Origin: Vibrio sp. HA2012
GTDB taxonomy: Bacteria > Pseudomonadota > Gammaproteobacteria > Enterobacterales > Vibrionaceae
Length of the DNA stretch: 64,000 nucleotides
Direction of reading: 5' to 3'
Assembly (NCBI RefSeq): GCF_002812955.1
Contig: NZ_PFXK01000001.1
Location: 806,001-870,000 of the forward strand
The position numbers and the translations under genes were made by a program. A model generated the notes under the pieces. The model saw nothing but the letters and a program-made list of their open reading frames with translations, was not told where the DNA came from and made no database searches. This document shows, piece by piece, positions 9,258 through 19,635 of this stretch. Numbering within the stretch: position 1 is the stretch's first letter; each line of letters starts with the position of its first letter.

Positions 9258-9795
9258 ATGGGTTTACTGGGTTAAATTTCATCAGTTGGCCTTGTGAGCC
9301 AGTAATTTTTCTAAGTTCTTTTATTTGTTTTTCAAGCTTCTCCTTTGAGGTATCCGGCCCTACAATCACCCGGGTAAAATTCCCTTCTTTTTTTGAATGA
9401 GCCCGGTAGCCTCTTTTTTGCAAATCTTTGACCAGAGTTTCCGCATTTTCTGCATTCTTCAGCGCCATAAGCTGAATAATCCAGGCACTGTCCTGGTAAG
9501 AATGCTGGTCAGAGTTCGGTTTGTTCCGGACAACGACCTGTTCAGACGGAGCATCCGGAGCTTCAACTGGCGGAGAGATATCCACCGGGCTGTCAGGTAA
9601 TGCCGTCTGTGCTTCCGCCGGTTCCAGAACTTCAAATGTTTCCAGCTCTGCCTGCACACCAGGCTTGATTGGAATAGCCGCAAATTCTTCTTTATAGTGT
9701 TTTTTTTCACCATCCAGAACATCCGGCAGGATGATGACTCCGAGAGCAACCAGAATAATGGTTCCTACCAGACGACTCTGAAATTTACTTGCCAC
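9256..9795 (-). CDS. dedD: SPOR-domain protein DedD
   Basis: Septal-ring protein of about 179 residues with an N-terminal transmembrane segment (LVGTIILVALGVIILPDVL, about residues 9-27), a Pro/Glu-rich periplasmic linker, and a C-terminal SPOR domain from about residue 105 (SAWIIQLMALKNAENAETLV). SPOR domains bind denuded septal peptidoglycan during division. The frame is open further upstream, but AAAGGAG lies 5 nt before a GTG that yields MASKFQSRLVG, the family start. This gives an 11-bp overlap with the end of folC. Confidence 0.93.
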   Translation of the reverse strand: MASKFQSRLVGTIILVALGVIILPDVLDGEKKHYKEEFAAIPIKPGVQAELETFEVLEPAEAQTALPDSPVDISPPVEAPDAPSEQVVVRNKPNSDQHSYQDSAWIIQLMALKNAENAETLVKDLQKRGYRAHSKKEGNFTRVIVGPDTSKEKLEKQIKELRKITGSQGQLMKFNPVNP

Positions 9796-11065
9796 CAGAA
9801 CTCCTTTGTAGCTGTAGATACACCAGAACATCAGCAACAGTAACAAATGATCCGGCTACAATAATTACATCCTCTTTCGTCGCTTTTGTCAGCGCATATT
9901 TAAATCCATGCGTAGGAGTCGGAAATGTTTTCAGCCCCTCACCATTAGGAAGCGACTTCACCAGATGTGCAGCACTGGCTGCCCGCGGGCCACTTAAAGA
10001 ACACGGATACCAACAGGAAACCGTATCAGAAAGCGCCTCTGCCGTACCTTTAATATCCTTATCTTCCAGCATGCCAAACACACAATGAATCTTTCTTCCG
10101 GAATAACGCTGTTTAAGCTGATGAGCCAGATACTCCGCAGAGTGCGGATTATGAGCAACATCAAGAATAACGCACGGAGAGCTGGAAACCTTCTGCATGC
10201 GTCCTGCCAGCCTTGCATTTTTCAGCCCATTAACGATATTGACGTCACTGATATCCAGTCCGGAAACCCCCAGAGCCATCACTGCCGTTGCCGCATTAGG
10301 TAACGGAAGGCACGGTATCGGCAGATCTCTCAGGTCAAAAGGCCCGCTTTTCCAGTTCCAGGTATCACCAGTGGACTCATACTGATACTGATAGCCGACC
10401 TGATAAAGGTTAGCCCCGATTTCATCGGCATATGCCGCAACAGTGTAAGGGGCATCGGGTTGTCCGCAAATTGCCGGTTTACCCGCTCTGAATATTCCTG
10501 CTTTTTCCTGTGCGATGATATTAATATCATCGCCCAGCCAATCGATGTGATCTTTCGCAACACTAGTAACAACAGCAACATCATGGTTGAGAATATTCGT
10601 GGCATCAAGACGTCCGCCCAGCCCGACTTCCAGTAAAATAACGTCTACCTTTTCCGTTTCAAACAGACGCAGAGCCGCCAGTGTTCCAAATTCAAAAAAA
10701 CTCAGGCTGGTATCAGCTCTCTGCTCTTCAACAAATGCAAAGGCTTCGGTATGTTTTTTATCTGCCAGTGGGTGACCATTAATACGTACCCGCTCATTAT
10801 AACGGATCAGGTGAGGAGAACTGTATACACCAACCGAATAGCCGGCATCCAGAAGGATAGACTCAAGAATGGCACAGGTTGACCCTTTGCCGTTTGTCCC
10901 GGCAACGGTAATGACCGTCGCCTGAGGATGAAGCAAGTTAGCTCGCTCAGCAACCTGCTGAACTCTGTCTAATCCCAGATCAATAGCACTGGTATGGATA
11001 TTTTCTAAATAATCAAGCCACATCGCTAAGGAAGATGTGGCTTGTGGGATAGTATGTTGACTCAT
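9785..11065 (-). CDS. folC: Dihydrofolate/folylpolyglutamate synthase
   Basis: Bifunctional enzyme that adds glutamate to dihydropteroate and to reduced folates. It has 426 residues, the normal length. The P-loop TVAGTNGKGST is at about residues 53-63. Mur-ligase family features follow (LLEVGLGGRLDATN, VAKDHIDWLG), and the C-terminal domain contains VILDVAHNPHSA. It is downstream of accD with a 37-bp gap and overlaps dedD, the conserved accD-folC-dedD-cvpA-purF order. Confidence 0.97.
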   Translation of the reverse strand: MSQHTIPQATSSLAMWLDYLENIHTSAIDLGLDRVQQVAERANLLHPQATVITVAGTNGKGSTCAILESILLDAGYSVGVYSSPHLIRYNERVRINGHPLADKKHTEAFAFVEEQRADTSLSFFEFGTLAALRLFETEKVDVILLEVGLGGRLDATNILNHDVAVVTSVAKDHIDWLGDDINIIAQEKAGIFRAGKPAICGQPDAPYTVAAYADEIGANLYQVGYQYQYESTGDTWNWKSGPFDLRDLPIPCLPLPNAATAVMALGVSGLDISDVNIVNGLKNARLAGRMQKVSSSPCVILDVAHNPHSAEYLAHQLKQRYSGRKIHCVFGMLEDKDIKGTAEALSDTVSCWYPCSLSGPRAASAAHLVKSLPNGEGLKTFPTPTHGFKYALTKATKEDVIIVAGSFVTVADVLVYLQLQRSSGGK

Positions 11066-11102
11066 CGAACTCTAAACTAAGTAAGGTTTACTAATGAGTA
11101 CT

Positions 11103-12044
11103 TTACTCTTTTTCCTGCTCTTGCGCGACTGGTACTTTATAGCCGGCATGTGCGTCTGTTTTCGGGGCTGCATCAACAGAAACAACCAATGGTGAAGTAT
11201 AATTCGTCAATTTGGCAATCAAACCGGCAACTCGCTGACGCATTTCACGACGGTCAACTATCATATCTATCGCACCGTGATCCAGCAAAAACTCACTACG
11301 CTGGAAACCTTCCGGCAAATCTTCACGTACCGTTTGTTCGATAACCCGACGACCGGCAAAACCGATAAGAGCATTAGGCTCACCGATATTGATATCACCC
11401 AGCATGGCCAGACTGGCTGACACTCCGCCCATTGTCGGGTCGGTCATTACCGAAATAAACGGTAGACCTTTTTCAGACAGACGCTCCAGAGCTGCACTGG
11501 TTTTTGCCATTTGCATCAGTGACATCAGGGCTTCCTGCATGCGAGCACCACCACTGGCAGAAAAACAAACCAGACCGCAGTTATTTTCAATCGCAGCTTC
11601 AACCGCACGCACAAAACGAGCCCCGACAACCGAACCCATAGAGCCGCCCATGAAAGAGAATTCAAAAGCACATGCCACTAAAGGCATGCCCAACAACTCA
11701 CCCTGCATGACGATCAGGGCATCTTTCTCACCACTATTTTTCTGAGCGGCAGCTAAACGATCCTTATAGCGCTTTGAATCTTTAAACTTCAGTTTATCCT
11801 GAGGCTCAAGCTCATTGGCCAGTTCTACCCGGTTATTCTCATCAAGAAATGTCTCCAGACGGCGGCGAGCTTTCATCCGCATATGGTGATTACATTTCGG
11901 GCAGACCTCTAGATTGCGTTCCAGCTCTGCATGATACAGTACCTGCTCACAAGATGTACATTTGGTCCAAATCCCTTCTGGGATGGATGCTTTGCGAGAA
12001 GTAACTATGCTGCTTTTGTGTAAAATTTTCTCGAGCCAACTCAT
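11103..12044 (-). CDS. accD: Acetyl-CoA carboxylase carboxyltransferase beta
   Basis: Beta subunit of the carboxyltransferase that forms malonyl-CoA, the first step of fatty acid synthesis. It has 313 residues. The N-terminal zinc finger has C29, C32, C48 and C51. The crotonase-like fold includes [19 protein letters not shown] and the glycine-rich [17 protein letters not shown]. About 200 bp separate it from truA upstream. I see no strong operator there. Confidence 0.97.
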   Translation of the reverse strand: MSWLEKILHKSSIVTSRKASIPEGIWTKCTSCEQVLYHAELERNLEVCPKCNHHMRMKARRRLETFLDENNRVELANELEPQDKLKFKDSKRYKDRLAAAQKNSGEKDALIVMQGELLGMPLVACAFEFSFMGGSMGSVVGARFVRAVEAAIENNCGLVCFSASGGARMQEALMSLMQMAKTSAALERLSEKGLPFISVMTDPTMGGVSASLAMLGDINIGEPNALIGFAGRRVIEQTVREDLPEGFQRSEFLLDHGAIDMIVDRREMRQRVAGLIAKLTNYTSPLVVSVDAAPKTDAHAGYKVPVAQEQEKE

Positions 12045-12244
12045 GGAAGACCTTTTTCTCTGCTAATCCTGCGCCATTTGGCGAAAGACATAAAATTCAA
12101 TTAAATGCGAACGGATTAAACCACAGATTAACCGTTCTGTAGATAAAAAACTGGTTGTACCTATTACCGGAACTACTCAGCAAGGCTGACTAATATTTAA
12201 ATTTGGATTGCAGTTAACAATAATAGTTCAGCTATTTTCCCTGC

Positions 12245-13039
12245 TCAGTTCAAATTATCCGGTAAAAATAATGGTCCCGGTGACACAACCGGCAACCCAA
12301 ACTCAACCGGATAATCCACATTCACCAGATAAAGCCCCTCAGCTTTTCCTGTTGGTCCCGCCAGTTTACGGTCTTTGGCTTCCAGCAGCCACTGAATCCA
12401 TTCGGGATCCTGCTCACCTTTTCCGACCATAATCAGACTTCCGGCAATATTACGCACCATGTGGTGCACAAATGCGTTCGCTTTGATATCAATAACAACA
12501 TAGTGCCCGTGCCGGGTAACATTCAGATGTATGATATTCCTCCACGGACTGCGAGACTGGCAGTACACTGCCCGAAAAGAAGTAAAATCATTCTCTCCCA
12601 ACAGAAACTGTCCGGCCTGATGCATTTTTTCCGCATCTAATTCTCCGTGATAATGGCTGACACCGGAAGAGAGAATTCCCGGACGGTACGCATGATTATA
12701 TATAATATAGCGATAGCGGCGGGCAGTCGCGCTGAAACGGGCATGAAATTCATCTGTAACCGGAACAGCCCAACGGACAGCGATATCTTTGGGCAGATTC
12801 GCGTTAACACCCATAGTCCATGCCACCATTTTGCGACTTGACCCGGTGTCAAAATGAACCACCTGACCGGTTCCGTGCACTCCGGCATCCGTCCTTCCGG
12901 CGCACTGCACTTCTACCGGATGATTTGCCACAACAGAAAGCGCTTTCTCCAACTCCTGTTGAACACTGTTGGCATGCTTTTGTTTCTGCCAGCCGGAATA
13001 ATTTGTTCCGTTATATTCAATGCCTAGTGCAATGCGCAT
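12245..13039 (-). CDS. truA: tRNA pseudouridine(38-40) synthase
   Basis: Modifies uridines 38-40 in the tRNA anticodon stem-loop. It has 264 residues. The catalytic aspartate is D51 in [11 protein letters not shown], the TruA-specific motif. It lies between fimV and accD, as in E. coli and Vibrio. The fimV terminator separates it from fimV, so it probably has its own promoter. Confidence 0.97.
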   Translation of the reverse strand: MRIALGIEYNGTNYSGWQKQKHANSVQQELEKALSVVANHPVEVQCAGRTDAGVHGTGQVVHFDTGSSRKMVAWTMGVNANLPKDIAVRWAVPVTDEFHARFSATARRYRYIIYNHAYRPGILSSGVSHYHGELDAEKMHQAGQFLLGENDFTSFRAVYCQSRSPWRNIIHLNVTRHGHYVVIDIKANAFVHHMVRNIAGSLIMVGKGEQDPEWIQWLLEAKDRKLAGPTGKAEGLYLVNVDYPVEFGLPVVSPGPLFLPDNLN

Positions 13040-13091
13040 TTTACGTCTCTACCCGATGAAAAAATGGGGCATGAGTATATACCCAACCTGC

Positions 13092-13125
13092 TTTATAAAA
13101 CAAACCCCGGCTGAAAAACCGGGGT
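13092..13125 (-). terminator. Terminator after fimV/hubP
   Basis: The minus strand reads ACCCCGG, an 8-nt loop, then CCGGGGT followed by TTTGTTTTAT. It lies 27 bp past the fimV stop. Confidence 0.85.
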
Positions 13126-13151
13126 ATCTATAAGAAATAAAAGACAGTCTG

Positions 13152-16100
13152 TCAGCCCTTTATTTCATCAATCAGAGCCTTCGCTTCACGACGAATATCA
13201 TCCTCTCCGTACACAATGGCCTCTTCCAGCAATTGAATAGCACCTTCTTTATCGTTCATTTCAATATAGATTTTTGCCATATCCAGCTTTCCGGCAGCTT
13301 CCGAGTTAGCATCCACATCAAACTGGTTCACATTTCCAATTACATCCGGAAACTCATTCAGACCGACCTCCAGGTTCAAAACTTCATCATCAGGATTGAC
13401 TGGTTCTTCCGCATCAACCTGAGCCATCAAGTCATCGACACTCACAAAACGGGATGTATCAGCAGATAAATTATGCTCATCCGGTTGATGTCCCCAGTCT
13501 TCATTAGAGAGTTCAGGTTGTTCCGAAACGGTTACCCAGATATCATGCTGATCTTCCGGAATATCGGCCGATATGTCAGCCTGCTGCTCAGGAGAAAGAG
13601 TAAATCCATTCCAGTCTTCACTTTCTGCCAGCATCGCATTGATGTCCATTCCTGCACTATGAATTGTATCATCGTCCAGCGGTTCATCAAAAGAAGCCTG
13701 CGGCTGATTACCATCATCGGCAAGCAACTCAGCCAATGTGGCTGATTCGTCAAATGCTTCAAACTTTTTTGAGCTACCCTCCGACTCACCTTCCGGCTTA
13801 TGCTGCTCCTCAACAAGCACATCCTGCAAAGCTGTATCTTCATCATACTCACCCAGCTCATCATCGCTGATATCCAGTAACTCAGATTCCAGAGCACCTG
13901 ATTCGGTAATCGGAGGCTCTTCCTGCATGGCATCCTGCAAGGCTTCATCTTCACCATACTCAGGGAAGTCGAATTCATCAAGGGCAGCCTCATCATCTGT
14001 TGATTCATCAACTTCCCAGTCAGAATCCCGAGGCATACCAAACTCATTAGGGACTGCTTCTGTCTGTTCCGCAGCACTTTGCTCTGAAACACCCGTGTTC
14101 TGGATATTCTCGTCTTTCGATTCAGTAGATTCCGGACTTTCTTCTGTTTCAGGACTATCTACTGCTTCTGGATTCTCCGCTTCTACAGCCTCAGTCGCCG
14201 GAGTGGGCGGTATATCCTCTTCCTGCTCAAACAACGAACCGGGATCTTCTTTTATGTCGTGCTCATACTCATCAAATTCAGAGAGAAAACTGTCAATTTC
14301 ATCCAGTCCAGTCTGAGGTGAATGTTCATCTAATGCAGCCATAAAGTCTTCATCAAATAAAGACTCTTTTACCGCCTCTGGCTCAGACTCAGACTCAGCT
14401 TCCGGTTCAGCAAACAGTTCATCCAGTAGTTCCTGACTTCCGGCTTCCAGATCGAGATGAGGTGCCGATTCAGATCTGTCTTCCTCTTCCACAGACATCG
14501 TATCATCGGTTAACTCATCAATATTAATCAATGACTCTACATTCAGCGAATCCTGTTCTTCCTCAACCCCTTCCTGCACTGCAGGGATATCTTCTTCTGA
14601 TGACTCTTCCGGCAGATCGTCCAGCAACTCTGTACTCTCTTCGCCTACCGCAAAATCATCCGCCTCTGCCGACTCTTCCAGCAGATCATCCAGCAACTCT
14701 GTGCTCTCTTCGCCTACTGCAAATTTATCCGCATCTTCCGACTCCTCCAGTAGGTCATCCAGCAACTCTGAGCTCTCTTCGCCTACTGCAAAATCATCCG
14801 CTTCTGCCGACTCCTCCAGCAGGTCATCCAGCAACTCTGTGCTCTCTTCGCCTACCGCAAATTCATCCGTTTCTGCCGACTCCTCCAGCAGGTCATCCAG
14901 CAACTCTGTGCTCTCTTCGCCTACCGCAAAATCATCCGCCTCTGCCGACTCCTCCAGCAGATCGTCCAGCAACTCTGTGCTTTCTTCGCCTACCGCAAAA
15001 TCATCCGCCTCTGCCGACTCCTCCAGCAGGTCATCCAGCAACTCTGTGCTCTCTTCGCCTACCGCAAAATCATCCGCCTCTGCCGACTCCTCCAGCAGGT
15101 CATCCAGCAACTCTGTGCTCTCTTCGCCTACCGCAAAATCATCCGCCTCTGCCGACTCCTCCAGCAGGTCGTCCAGCAACTCTGTGCTCTCTTCGTCTAC
15201 CGCAAAATCATCCGCCTCTGCCGACTCCTCCAGCAGGTCATCCAGCAACTCTGTGCTCTCTTCGTCTACCGCAAAATCATCCGCCTCTGCCGACTCCTCC
15301 AGCAGGTCATCCAGCAACTCTGTGCTCTCTTCGCCTACCGCAAAATCATCCGCCTCTGCCGACTCTTCCAGCAGGTCATCCAGCAACTCTGTGCTCTCTT
15401 CGCCTACCGCAAAATCATCCGCCTCTGCCGACTCTTCCAGCAAGTCGTCCAGCAACTCTGTGCTCTCTTCACCTACCGCAAATGTATTGTTCCGGTCAGA
15501 AGCACCTGCGTCATCCTGCTGACGAGTAGCATCGAGCAGAGCATCGATATCATCAATATCCGCCAGATCCAGTTCATCCTCTTGCGAGCTGTCTCTGGTC
15601 TCTGAGAGCAGGGTATCGAAATCCAGATCCGTCATCTGATCATCATTTATCTCAGGCTCAACCTGATTAAACAGATCATCCAGCATAGACTGGTCCAGTT
15701 CATTACCATCCAGCATCTCGTCCGGCTCTTCAACTGCCAGCAGGTTATCCAGTTCGTCCTGTGATATATCATCACTGTCATCAGACAAATCAAAATCGTT
15801 TAGTACATTATCCGCTTCTTCCGGCGCTATATCTTCATCAAGCGCCCGTTCCATTTCTTCCAGACTCAAAGCCTGTTCATTTCCGTCGACACTGACACCT
15901 GTTGTACTGGTATCAAAGTCCATACCAGTATCCAGATCACCATTGTCATCAATACTGGCAAACGGATCCTGTTCATCACCATCATCCAGATTAAATTCAG
16001 ACTCTGATAAGTTGGCAAAAACGTCATTTTCCCCGGCAGTAGCTTCGCCATCGCCCATGGAGAAAGCTTCTCCCTGAATGTCGCTGTCATCATCAAAAAG

Positions 16101-17156
16101 GTCTTCGCCAAGCAGGACATCGTTATCCAGATCATCATCCAGATCAATATCCGGTACATCATCATCCATAAGCGAAGCAACTTCCGGCTCATGCTGAGTA
16201 TCCGCTAACGGCATAGCGACCGGAGCAGGTTTCCGCGATAGCAGCAGGATAACAATGACCACCAGAAGCAATCCCGGGATCAAAGCCAGTAATATCAGAG
16301 CCCAGGTATTATCAAGCAGAGTTTCCAGCATGGTCGGCTGCATAGCCTGCTCTTCCGCCATTCTCTGCCGTTCCACTTCCAACATTTTTTCTACTTCTGA
16401 GCGAATACGGCTTTCATCTCCCAGCTCATCTCTCAGGTTATCGACCTCACCTTGTACTTCCGAGAGCATCAGACGCAGTTGATGGTTTTTCTCTTCCAGT
16501 GCAAGTAATTCACCTTCAGAATCTGCCAGTTCCTGTTTCAGTACATCGGTATTCACTGAAGGCTTATTAGCTTCTGTTTTTGCTTCTGTTATGGCCTGTT
16601 CTTTTTCAGCCAAAGCCCCCGGAAGCTGGGCTGGAACCGCAGCCTTACCCGGTTCTTTTTCAGTCACCGGAGGCTGTGCATTATTCTGCTCAGTAACCAC
16701 TGGTATTGTCGGTGCAGGTCTTGCTGATACGTTAGCAGCAGGCCTTAATTTTGCTCTGTGTTCATTCAGAATACGGATTGCTTCTTCTGAACTTTCAGCC
16801 TGAACCTGCACTGCTGAAGGAATGCGGAGACGGCTTCCTTTGATGAGCTCATGAATATTCTGGTTATCAAATGCCTGAGGATTTAACCGATAGATAGCAA
16901 GCAGCGTCTGCTGGACACTGAGTTCACCATTAGGCCGAAGTTTTGTGGCAATAGACCATAAGGTCTCACTCTGTCCGGTAGGACCGTAGGTTGCAGAAGG
17001 CTGTGACAGCCTGCCCACCGACTGAGAATACTGAGGTGCTGACTGAATCTGTCCATCAGGGCCTACTACTCTAATGGCTTCGGCTCCCACCGTAGGAATC
17101 TGTGTTGCGACTAGCAACGCTAAAGGCGTAAACAAACGCTTTAGGATCTGATGCAT
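13152..17156 (-). CDS. fimV: FimV/HubP polar landmark protein
   Basis: Very large acidic membrane protein of 1334 residues. In order it has a signal-like N-terminus, a LysM-like peptidoglycan-binding segment (about residues 62-112), a coiled coil (about 203-270), one transmembrane helix (284-307), a long Asp/Glu-rich cytoplasmic region, and a C-terminal FimV domain (about 1285-1334, AKIYIEMNDKEGAIQLLEE). This is the layout of V. cholerae HubP, which recruits ParA1, ParC and FlhF to the pole. Residues 559-857 are thirteen tandem 23-residue repeats. Just before them are two motifs, ISQDELDNLL and DIDALL, resembling CheY-binding peptides. It is transcribed from its own region after the asd terminator, in the conserved asd-fimV-truA order. 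Confidence 0.95.
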   Translation of the reverse strand: MHQILKRLFTPLALLVATQIPTVGAEAIRVVGPDGQIQSAPQYSQSVGRLSQPSATYGPTGQSETLWSIATKLRPNGELSVQQTLLAIYRLNPQAFDNQNIHELIKGSRLRIPSAVQVQAESSEEAIRILNEHRAKLRPAANVSARPAPTIPVVTEQNNAQPPVTEKEPGKAAVPAQLPGALAEKEQAITEAKTEANKPSVNTDVLKQELADSEGELLALEEKNHQLRLMLSEVQGEVDNLRDELGDESRIRSEVEKMLEVERQRMAEEQAMQPTMLETLLDNTWALILLALIPGLLLVVIVILLLSRKPAPVAMPLADTQHEPEVASLMDDDVPDIDLDDDLDNDVLLGEDLFDDDSDIQGEAFSMGDGEATAGENDVFANLSESEFNLDDGDEQDPFASIDDNGDLDTGMDFDTSTTGVSVDGNEQALSLEEMERALDEDIAPEEADNVLNDFDLSDDSDDISQDELDNLLAVEEPDEMLDGNELDQSMLDDLFNQVEPEINDDQMTDLDFDTLLSETRDSSQEDELDLADIDDIDALLDATRQQDDAGASDRNNTFAVGEESTELLDDLLEESAEADDFAVGEESTELLDDLLEESAEADDFAVGEESTELLDDLLEESAEADDFAVDEESTELLDDLLEESAEADDFAVDEESTELLDDLLEESAEADDFAVGEESTELLDDLLEESAEADDFAVGEESTELLDDLLEESAEADDFAVGEESTELLDDLLEESAEADDFAVGEESTELLDDLLEESAETDEFAVGEESTELLDDLLEESAEADDFAVGEESSELLDDLLEESEDADKFAVGEESTELLDDLLEESAEADDFAVGEESTELLDDLPEESSEEDIPAVQEGVEEEQDSLNVESLINIDELTDDTMSVEEEDRSESAPHLDLEAGSQELLDELFAEPEAESESEPEAVKESLFDEDFMAALDEHSPQTGLDEIDSFLSEFDEYEHDIKEDPGSLFEQEEDIPPTPATEAVEAENPEAVDSPETEESPESTESKDENIQNTGVSEQSAAEQTEAVPNEFGMPRDSDWEVDESTDDEAALDEFDFPEYGEDEALQDAMQEEPPITESGALESELLDISDDELGEYDEDTALQDVLVEEQHKPEGESEGSSKKFEAFDESATLAELLADDGNQPQASFDEPLDDDTIHSAGMDINAMLAESEDWNGFTLSPEQQADISADIPEDQHDIWVTVSEQPELSNEDWGHQPDEHNLSADTSRFVSVDDLMAQVDAEEPVNPDDEVLNLEVGLNEFPDVIGNVNQFDVDANSEAAGKLDMAKIYIEMNDKEGAIQLLEEAIVYGEDDIRREAKALIDEIKG
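14586..15482 (-). repeat. Thirteen 69-bp tandem repeats within fimV/hubP
   Basis: Thirteen contiguous in-frame units of 69 bp encode 23 residues each, starting FAVGEES and containing ELLDDLLEES. Units 1-3 and 6-8 have identical protein sequence. Units 4 and 5 change Gly to Asp at position 4. Units 9, 11 and 13 have diverged at their ends. The DNA copies are also nearly identical, so the array looks recently expanded and may vary in copy number. Confidence 0.97.
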
Positions 17157-17317
17157 ATAAGGCCCGGCTTTTTACTTTATTCTGTGTGATAAAAAAACGT
17201 AGATCTGCTAAATATATCGGATAACAATAGGAAAACTATAGGGTGTAACTAAAAAAACTGCACCTGTATCTATATTATTTACTTTTTATATTGAAATAGT
17301 CAGGGATATGTCACTCT

Positions 17318-17354
17318 GAAAATGAGTAAGGCTCCATAACGGAGCCTTACTCAT
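17318..17354 (-). terminator. Terminator after asd
   Basis: A perfect 14-bp stem (ATGAGTAAGGCTCC with its complement) and a 5-nt loop, followed by TTTTC on the minus strand, begins 4 bp past the asd stop codon. Confidence 0.9.
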
Positions 17355-17358
17355 GATG

Positions 17359-18372
17359 TTAAAAATAATCCCTAACCAGCACTTCGGCGATCTGAACCGC
17401 ATTGGTTGCGGCACCTTTCCTTACATTATCAGCAACGACCCAAAGGTTAATCCCGCTATGATGGCTGATATCATTCCGGATACGCCCTACCATCACATGA
17501 TCTTTCCCCCCAGCATCACGTACCTGCGTAGGAAATTCGGCTCCGTGGAAGACTTCCACCCCCTCCGCCTGTTCCAGTAACTGAATAACCTGCTCGGCAT
17601 CAACCGGAGTCCGTGTTTCGACATGCACGGCTTCGGCATGACCATAGAACACCGGAACCCGGACACAGGTCGGATTGACTGCAACAGAGGGATCGTTAAG
17701 AATCTTCTGCGTCTCCCAAACCATTTTCATTTCTTCTTTTGTATAGCCATTATCCATAAAAGTATCGATTTGCGGGATACAGTTGAAAGCGATCTGCTGG
17801 CTGAATGCTTCCGGCTCAGCCGGAATACCGTTCAATAATTTTGCAGTCTGTCCAGCTAGTTCATCAATACCTTTTTTTCCTGCACCGGAAACCGACTGAT
17901 ACGTTGTCACATTGATACGGTCGATACCCACGTCATCATAAATTGGCTTAAGTGCCACCAGCATCTGGATTGTAGAACAGTTCGGATTGGCAATAATATT
18001 CCGGTTCCGGAATTCTGCAATAGCCTCCGGATTCACTTCCGGAATCACCAGAGGAATATCGTAGTCGTAGCGGAAGTGTGAAGAATTATCAATGACTACA
18101 ACACCTTCATCGGCTGCAACAGGCGCCCATTTTTCGGACAGCTCACCACCAGCAGAAAACAAGGCGATATGCACCAGAGACCAATCAAACTCTTCTACAT
18201 TTTGCACCCGGACAGTTTTACCGTTAAACCGGTAGGTTCTTCCCTCACTACGCTCACTGGCCAGCAGATACAATTCTCCTACCGGAAACTTACGCTCTTC
18301 CAGTATCTCTATCATCGCTTCACCAACAGCACCCGTCGCACCAAATACCGCAACGTTAAATTCCTGAGTCAT
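17359..18372 (-). CDS. asd: Aspartate-semialdehyde dehydrogenase
   Basis: NADPH enzyme that makes aspartate semialdehyde from aspartyl phosphate for lysine, threonine, methionine and diaminopimelate. It has 337 residues. The nucleotide-binding motif FGATGAVGEAM is at the N-terminus and the active-site cysteine is C132 in ANPNCSTIQM. The shorter length matches the second Vibrio-type Asd branch rather than the longer E. coli-type enzyme (inference from motifs). Its ATG directly follows the pdxB stop codon, so the two are in one operon. Confidence 0.95.
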   Translation of the reverse strand: MTQEFNVAVFGATGAVGEAMIEILEERKFPVGELYLLASERSEGRTYRFNGKTVRVQNVEEFDWSLVHIALFSAGGELSEKWAPVAADEGVVVIDNSSHFRYDYDIPLVIPEVNPEAIAEFRNRNIIANPNCSTIQMLVALKPIYDDVGIDRINVTTYQSVSGAGKKGIDELAGQTAKLLNGIPAEPEAFSQQIAFNCIPQIDTFMDNGYTKEEMKMVWETQKILNDPSVAVNPTCVRVPVFYGHAEAVHVETRTPVDAEQVIQLLEQAEGVEVFHGAEFPTQVRDAGGKDHVMVGRIRNDISHHSGINLWVVADNVRKGAATNAVQIAEVLVRDYF

Positions 18373-19503
18373 TTATTTTACCTCAATCTGAAAACCTAAT
18401 TTGGCCAGTGGCGATAAGTTACACGCGCTATCACCAGCCAGACAGACGGCACTGTATTCTCGCCTGTCCCAATATTCTTTACGCATTTTGTCGAATGCTC
18501 CTGCCGGACCAATCATTCGACGAAACAGCGCATCATCCCTGCGCACATCATAAACTAACTGGATAAGATTATGCAGTGCTGCCTCATCCCATTCCCGATC
18601 AAGTGTTACTCTGGGAATAGGAGCGGTAGGCAGGAGATCACTTGCTGCGGCTCTTTCTTCACGTCCGAGAAACTCACAAAATGCATTAAAGATCATCGTA
18701 GTACCACGAGCTTTTCCTTCCAGACCGTACCCAGCCACATGCGGAGTTGCAAAACTCAGCAAAGGAAGAAGTTGCATATCAACCATCGGTTCCTCTTCAA
18801 ACACATCCAGCGCAGCGCAGAAGCCATCCTGCCGCTGCAGGCGAGCTTTTAGAGCCTGATTATCAACAACCGGACCTCTGGCAGCATTAACTAAAATCTG
18901 ATCGCCTCGCAGCGACTCCAGACGTGATGCATTAAGCAAATGCCGGGTCGGAAACTCACCACCGCTGGTAAGCGGTGTATGCAGAGTGATCACATCAGCC
19001 TGCTCCAGTAAGGTATCCAGACAAGTAAACCTCCGCGAATCGCCAGCTTGCTCTTTTGGAGGATCGTTAAGCATAACCTTAATACCGAGACCTTGCAGAC
19101 ACTGCTGCAGATAAGAACCTACCTGTCCGGCACCCACAATACCGACCGTTTTATCAAATATGGAAAATCCCTGCTGCTGAGCCAACACCATCAGAACACT
19201 GAACACATATTCTGCGACTCCGACTTTATTACAGCCGGGTGCTGCTGTGAAAAAGATACCTTTTTTCCGCAATACTGCCTGATCAACATGATCCATACCG
19301 GCCGTTGCCGTACCAATAAATTTGAGCCGGTCCGCCTGCTCCAGTAATGCGGCATTAACTTTTGTCACCGAGCGGATCATCAGAGCATCCACGCCTATCA
19401 AATCTTCTGCTGTCAGCGTTCTGCCCGGCTTGAGTAAAACTTCTCCCAGTTGACTGAACAAACTTTTGGCATAAGGCATATTTTCATCAATAACTATCTT
19501 CAT
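18373..19503 (-). CDS. pdxB: Erythronate-4-phosphate dehydrogenase
   Basis: Second step of the DXP-dependent pyridoxal phosphate pathway: NAD-dependent oxidation of 4-phosphoerythronate. It has 376 residues. The Rossmann motif [10 protein letters not shown] is at 121-130. The D-2-hydroxyacid dehydrogenase signatures include [12 protein letters not shown] and the catalytic histidine in [18 protein letters not shown]. It sits between fabB and asd, a conserved gammaproteobacterial arrangement. Confidence 0.96.
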   Translation of the reverse strand: MKIVIDENMPYAKSLFSQLGEVLLKPGRTLTAEDLIGVDALMIRSVTKVNAALLEQADRLKFIGTATAGMDHVDQAVLRKKGIFFTAAPGCNKVGVAEYVFSVLMVLAQQQGFSIFDKTVGIVGAGQVGSYLQQCLQGLGIKVMLNDPPKEQAGDSRRFTCLDTLLEQADVITLHTPLTSGGEFPTRHLLNASRLESLRGDQILVNAARGPVVDNQALKARLQRQDGFCAALDVFEEEPMVDMQLLPLLSFATPHVAGYGLEGKARGTTMIFNAFCEFLGREERAAASDLLPTAPIPRVTLDREWDEAALHNLIQLVYDVRRDDALFRRMIGPAGAFDKMRKEYWDRREYSAVCLAGDSACNLSPLAKLGFQIEVK

Positions 19504-19577
19504 CTTTTATACTTATTCTGTTCCGTGTTCTGGCATTGTAATTTTTTTGCAGGGAAGATGTAACAACAGCTTTCAAA

Positions 19578-19612
19578 CTGAAAACAAAAACCCCGGCTCT
19601 GTTGGCCGGGGC
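19578..19612 (-). terminator. Terminator after fabB
   Basis: The minus strand reads CCCCGGC, a 7-nt loop, GCCGGGG, then TTTTTGTTTT. It lies 24 bp past the fabB stop and ends fabB transcription before pdxB. Confidence 0.9.
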
Positions 19613-19635
19613 TTATTCAAATCAACTGCTGCCAG

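Noticed and set aside
14586..15482. CRISPR-like array of direct repeats
   Set aside because: The 69-bp units are contiguous with no spacers and are in frame within fimV.
14531..15529. Long plus-strand open frames (332 and 273 codons) opposite fimV
   Set aside because: They exist only because the 69-bp repeat has no stop in those frames; the products are low-complexity Pro/Leu or Ser repeats without start signals.
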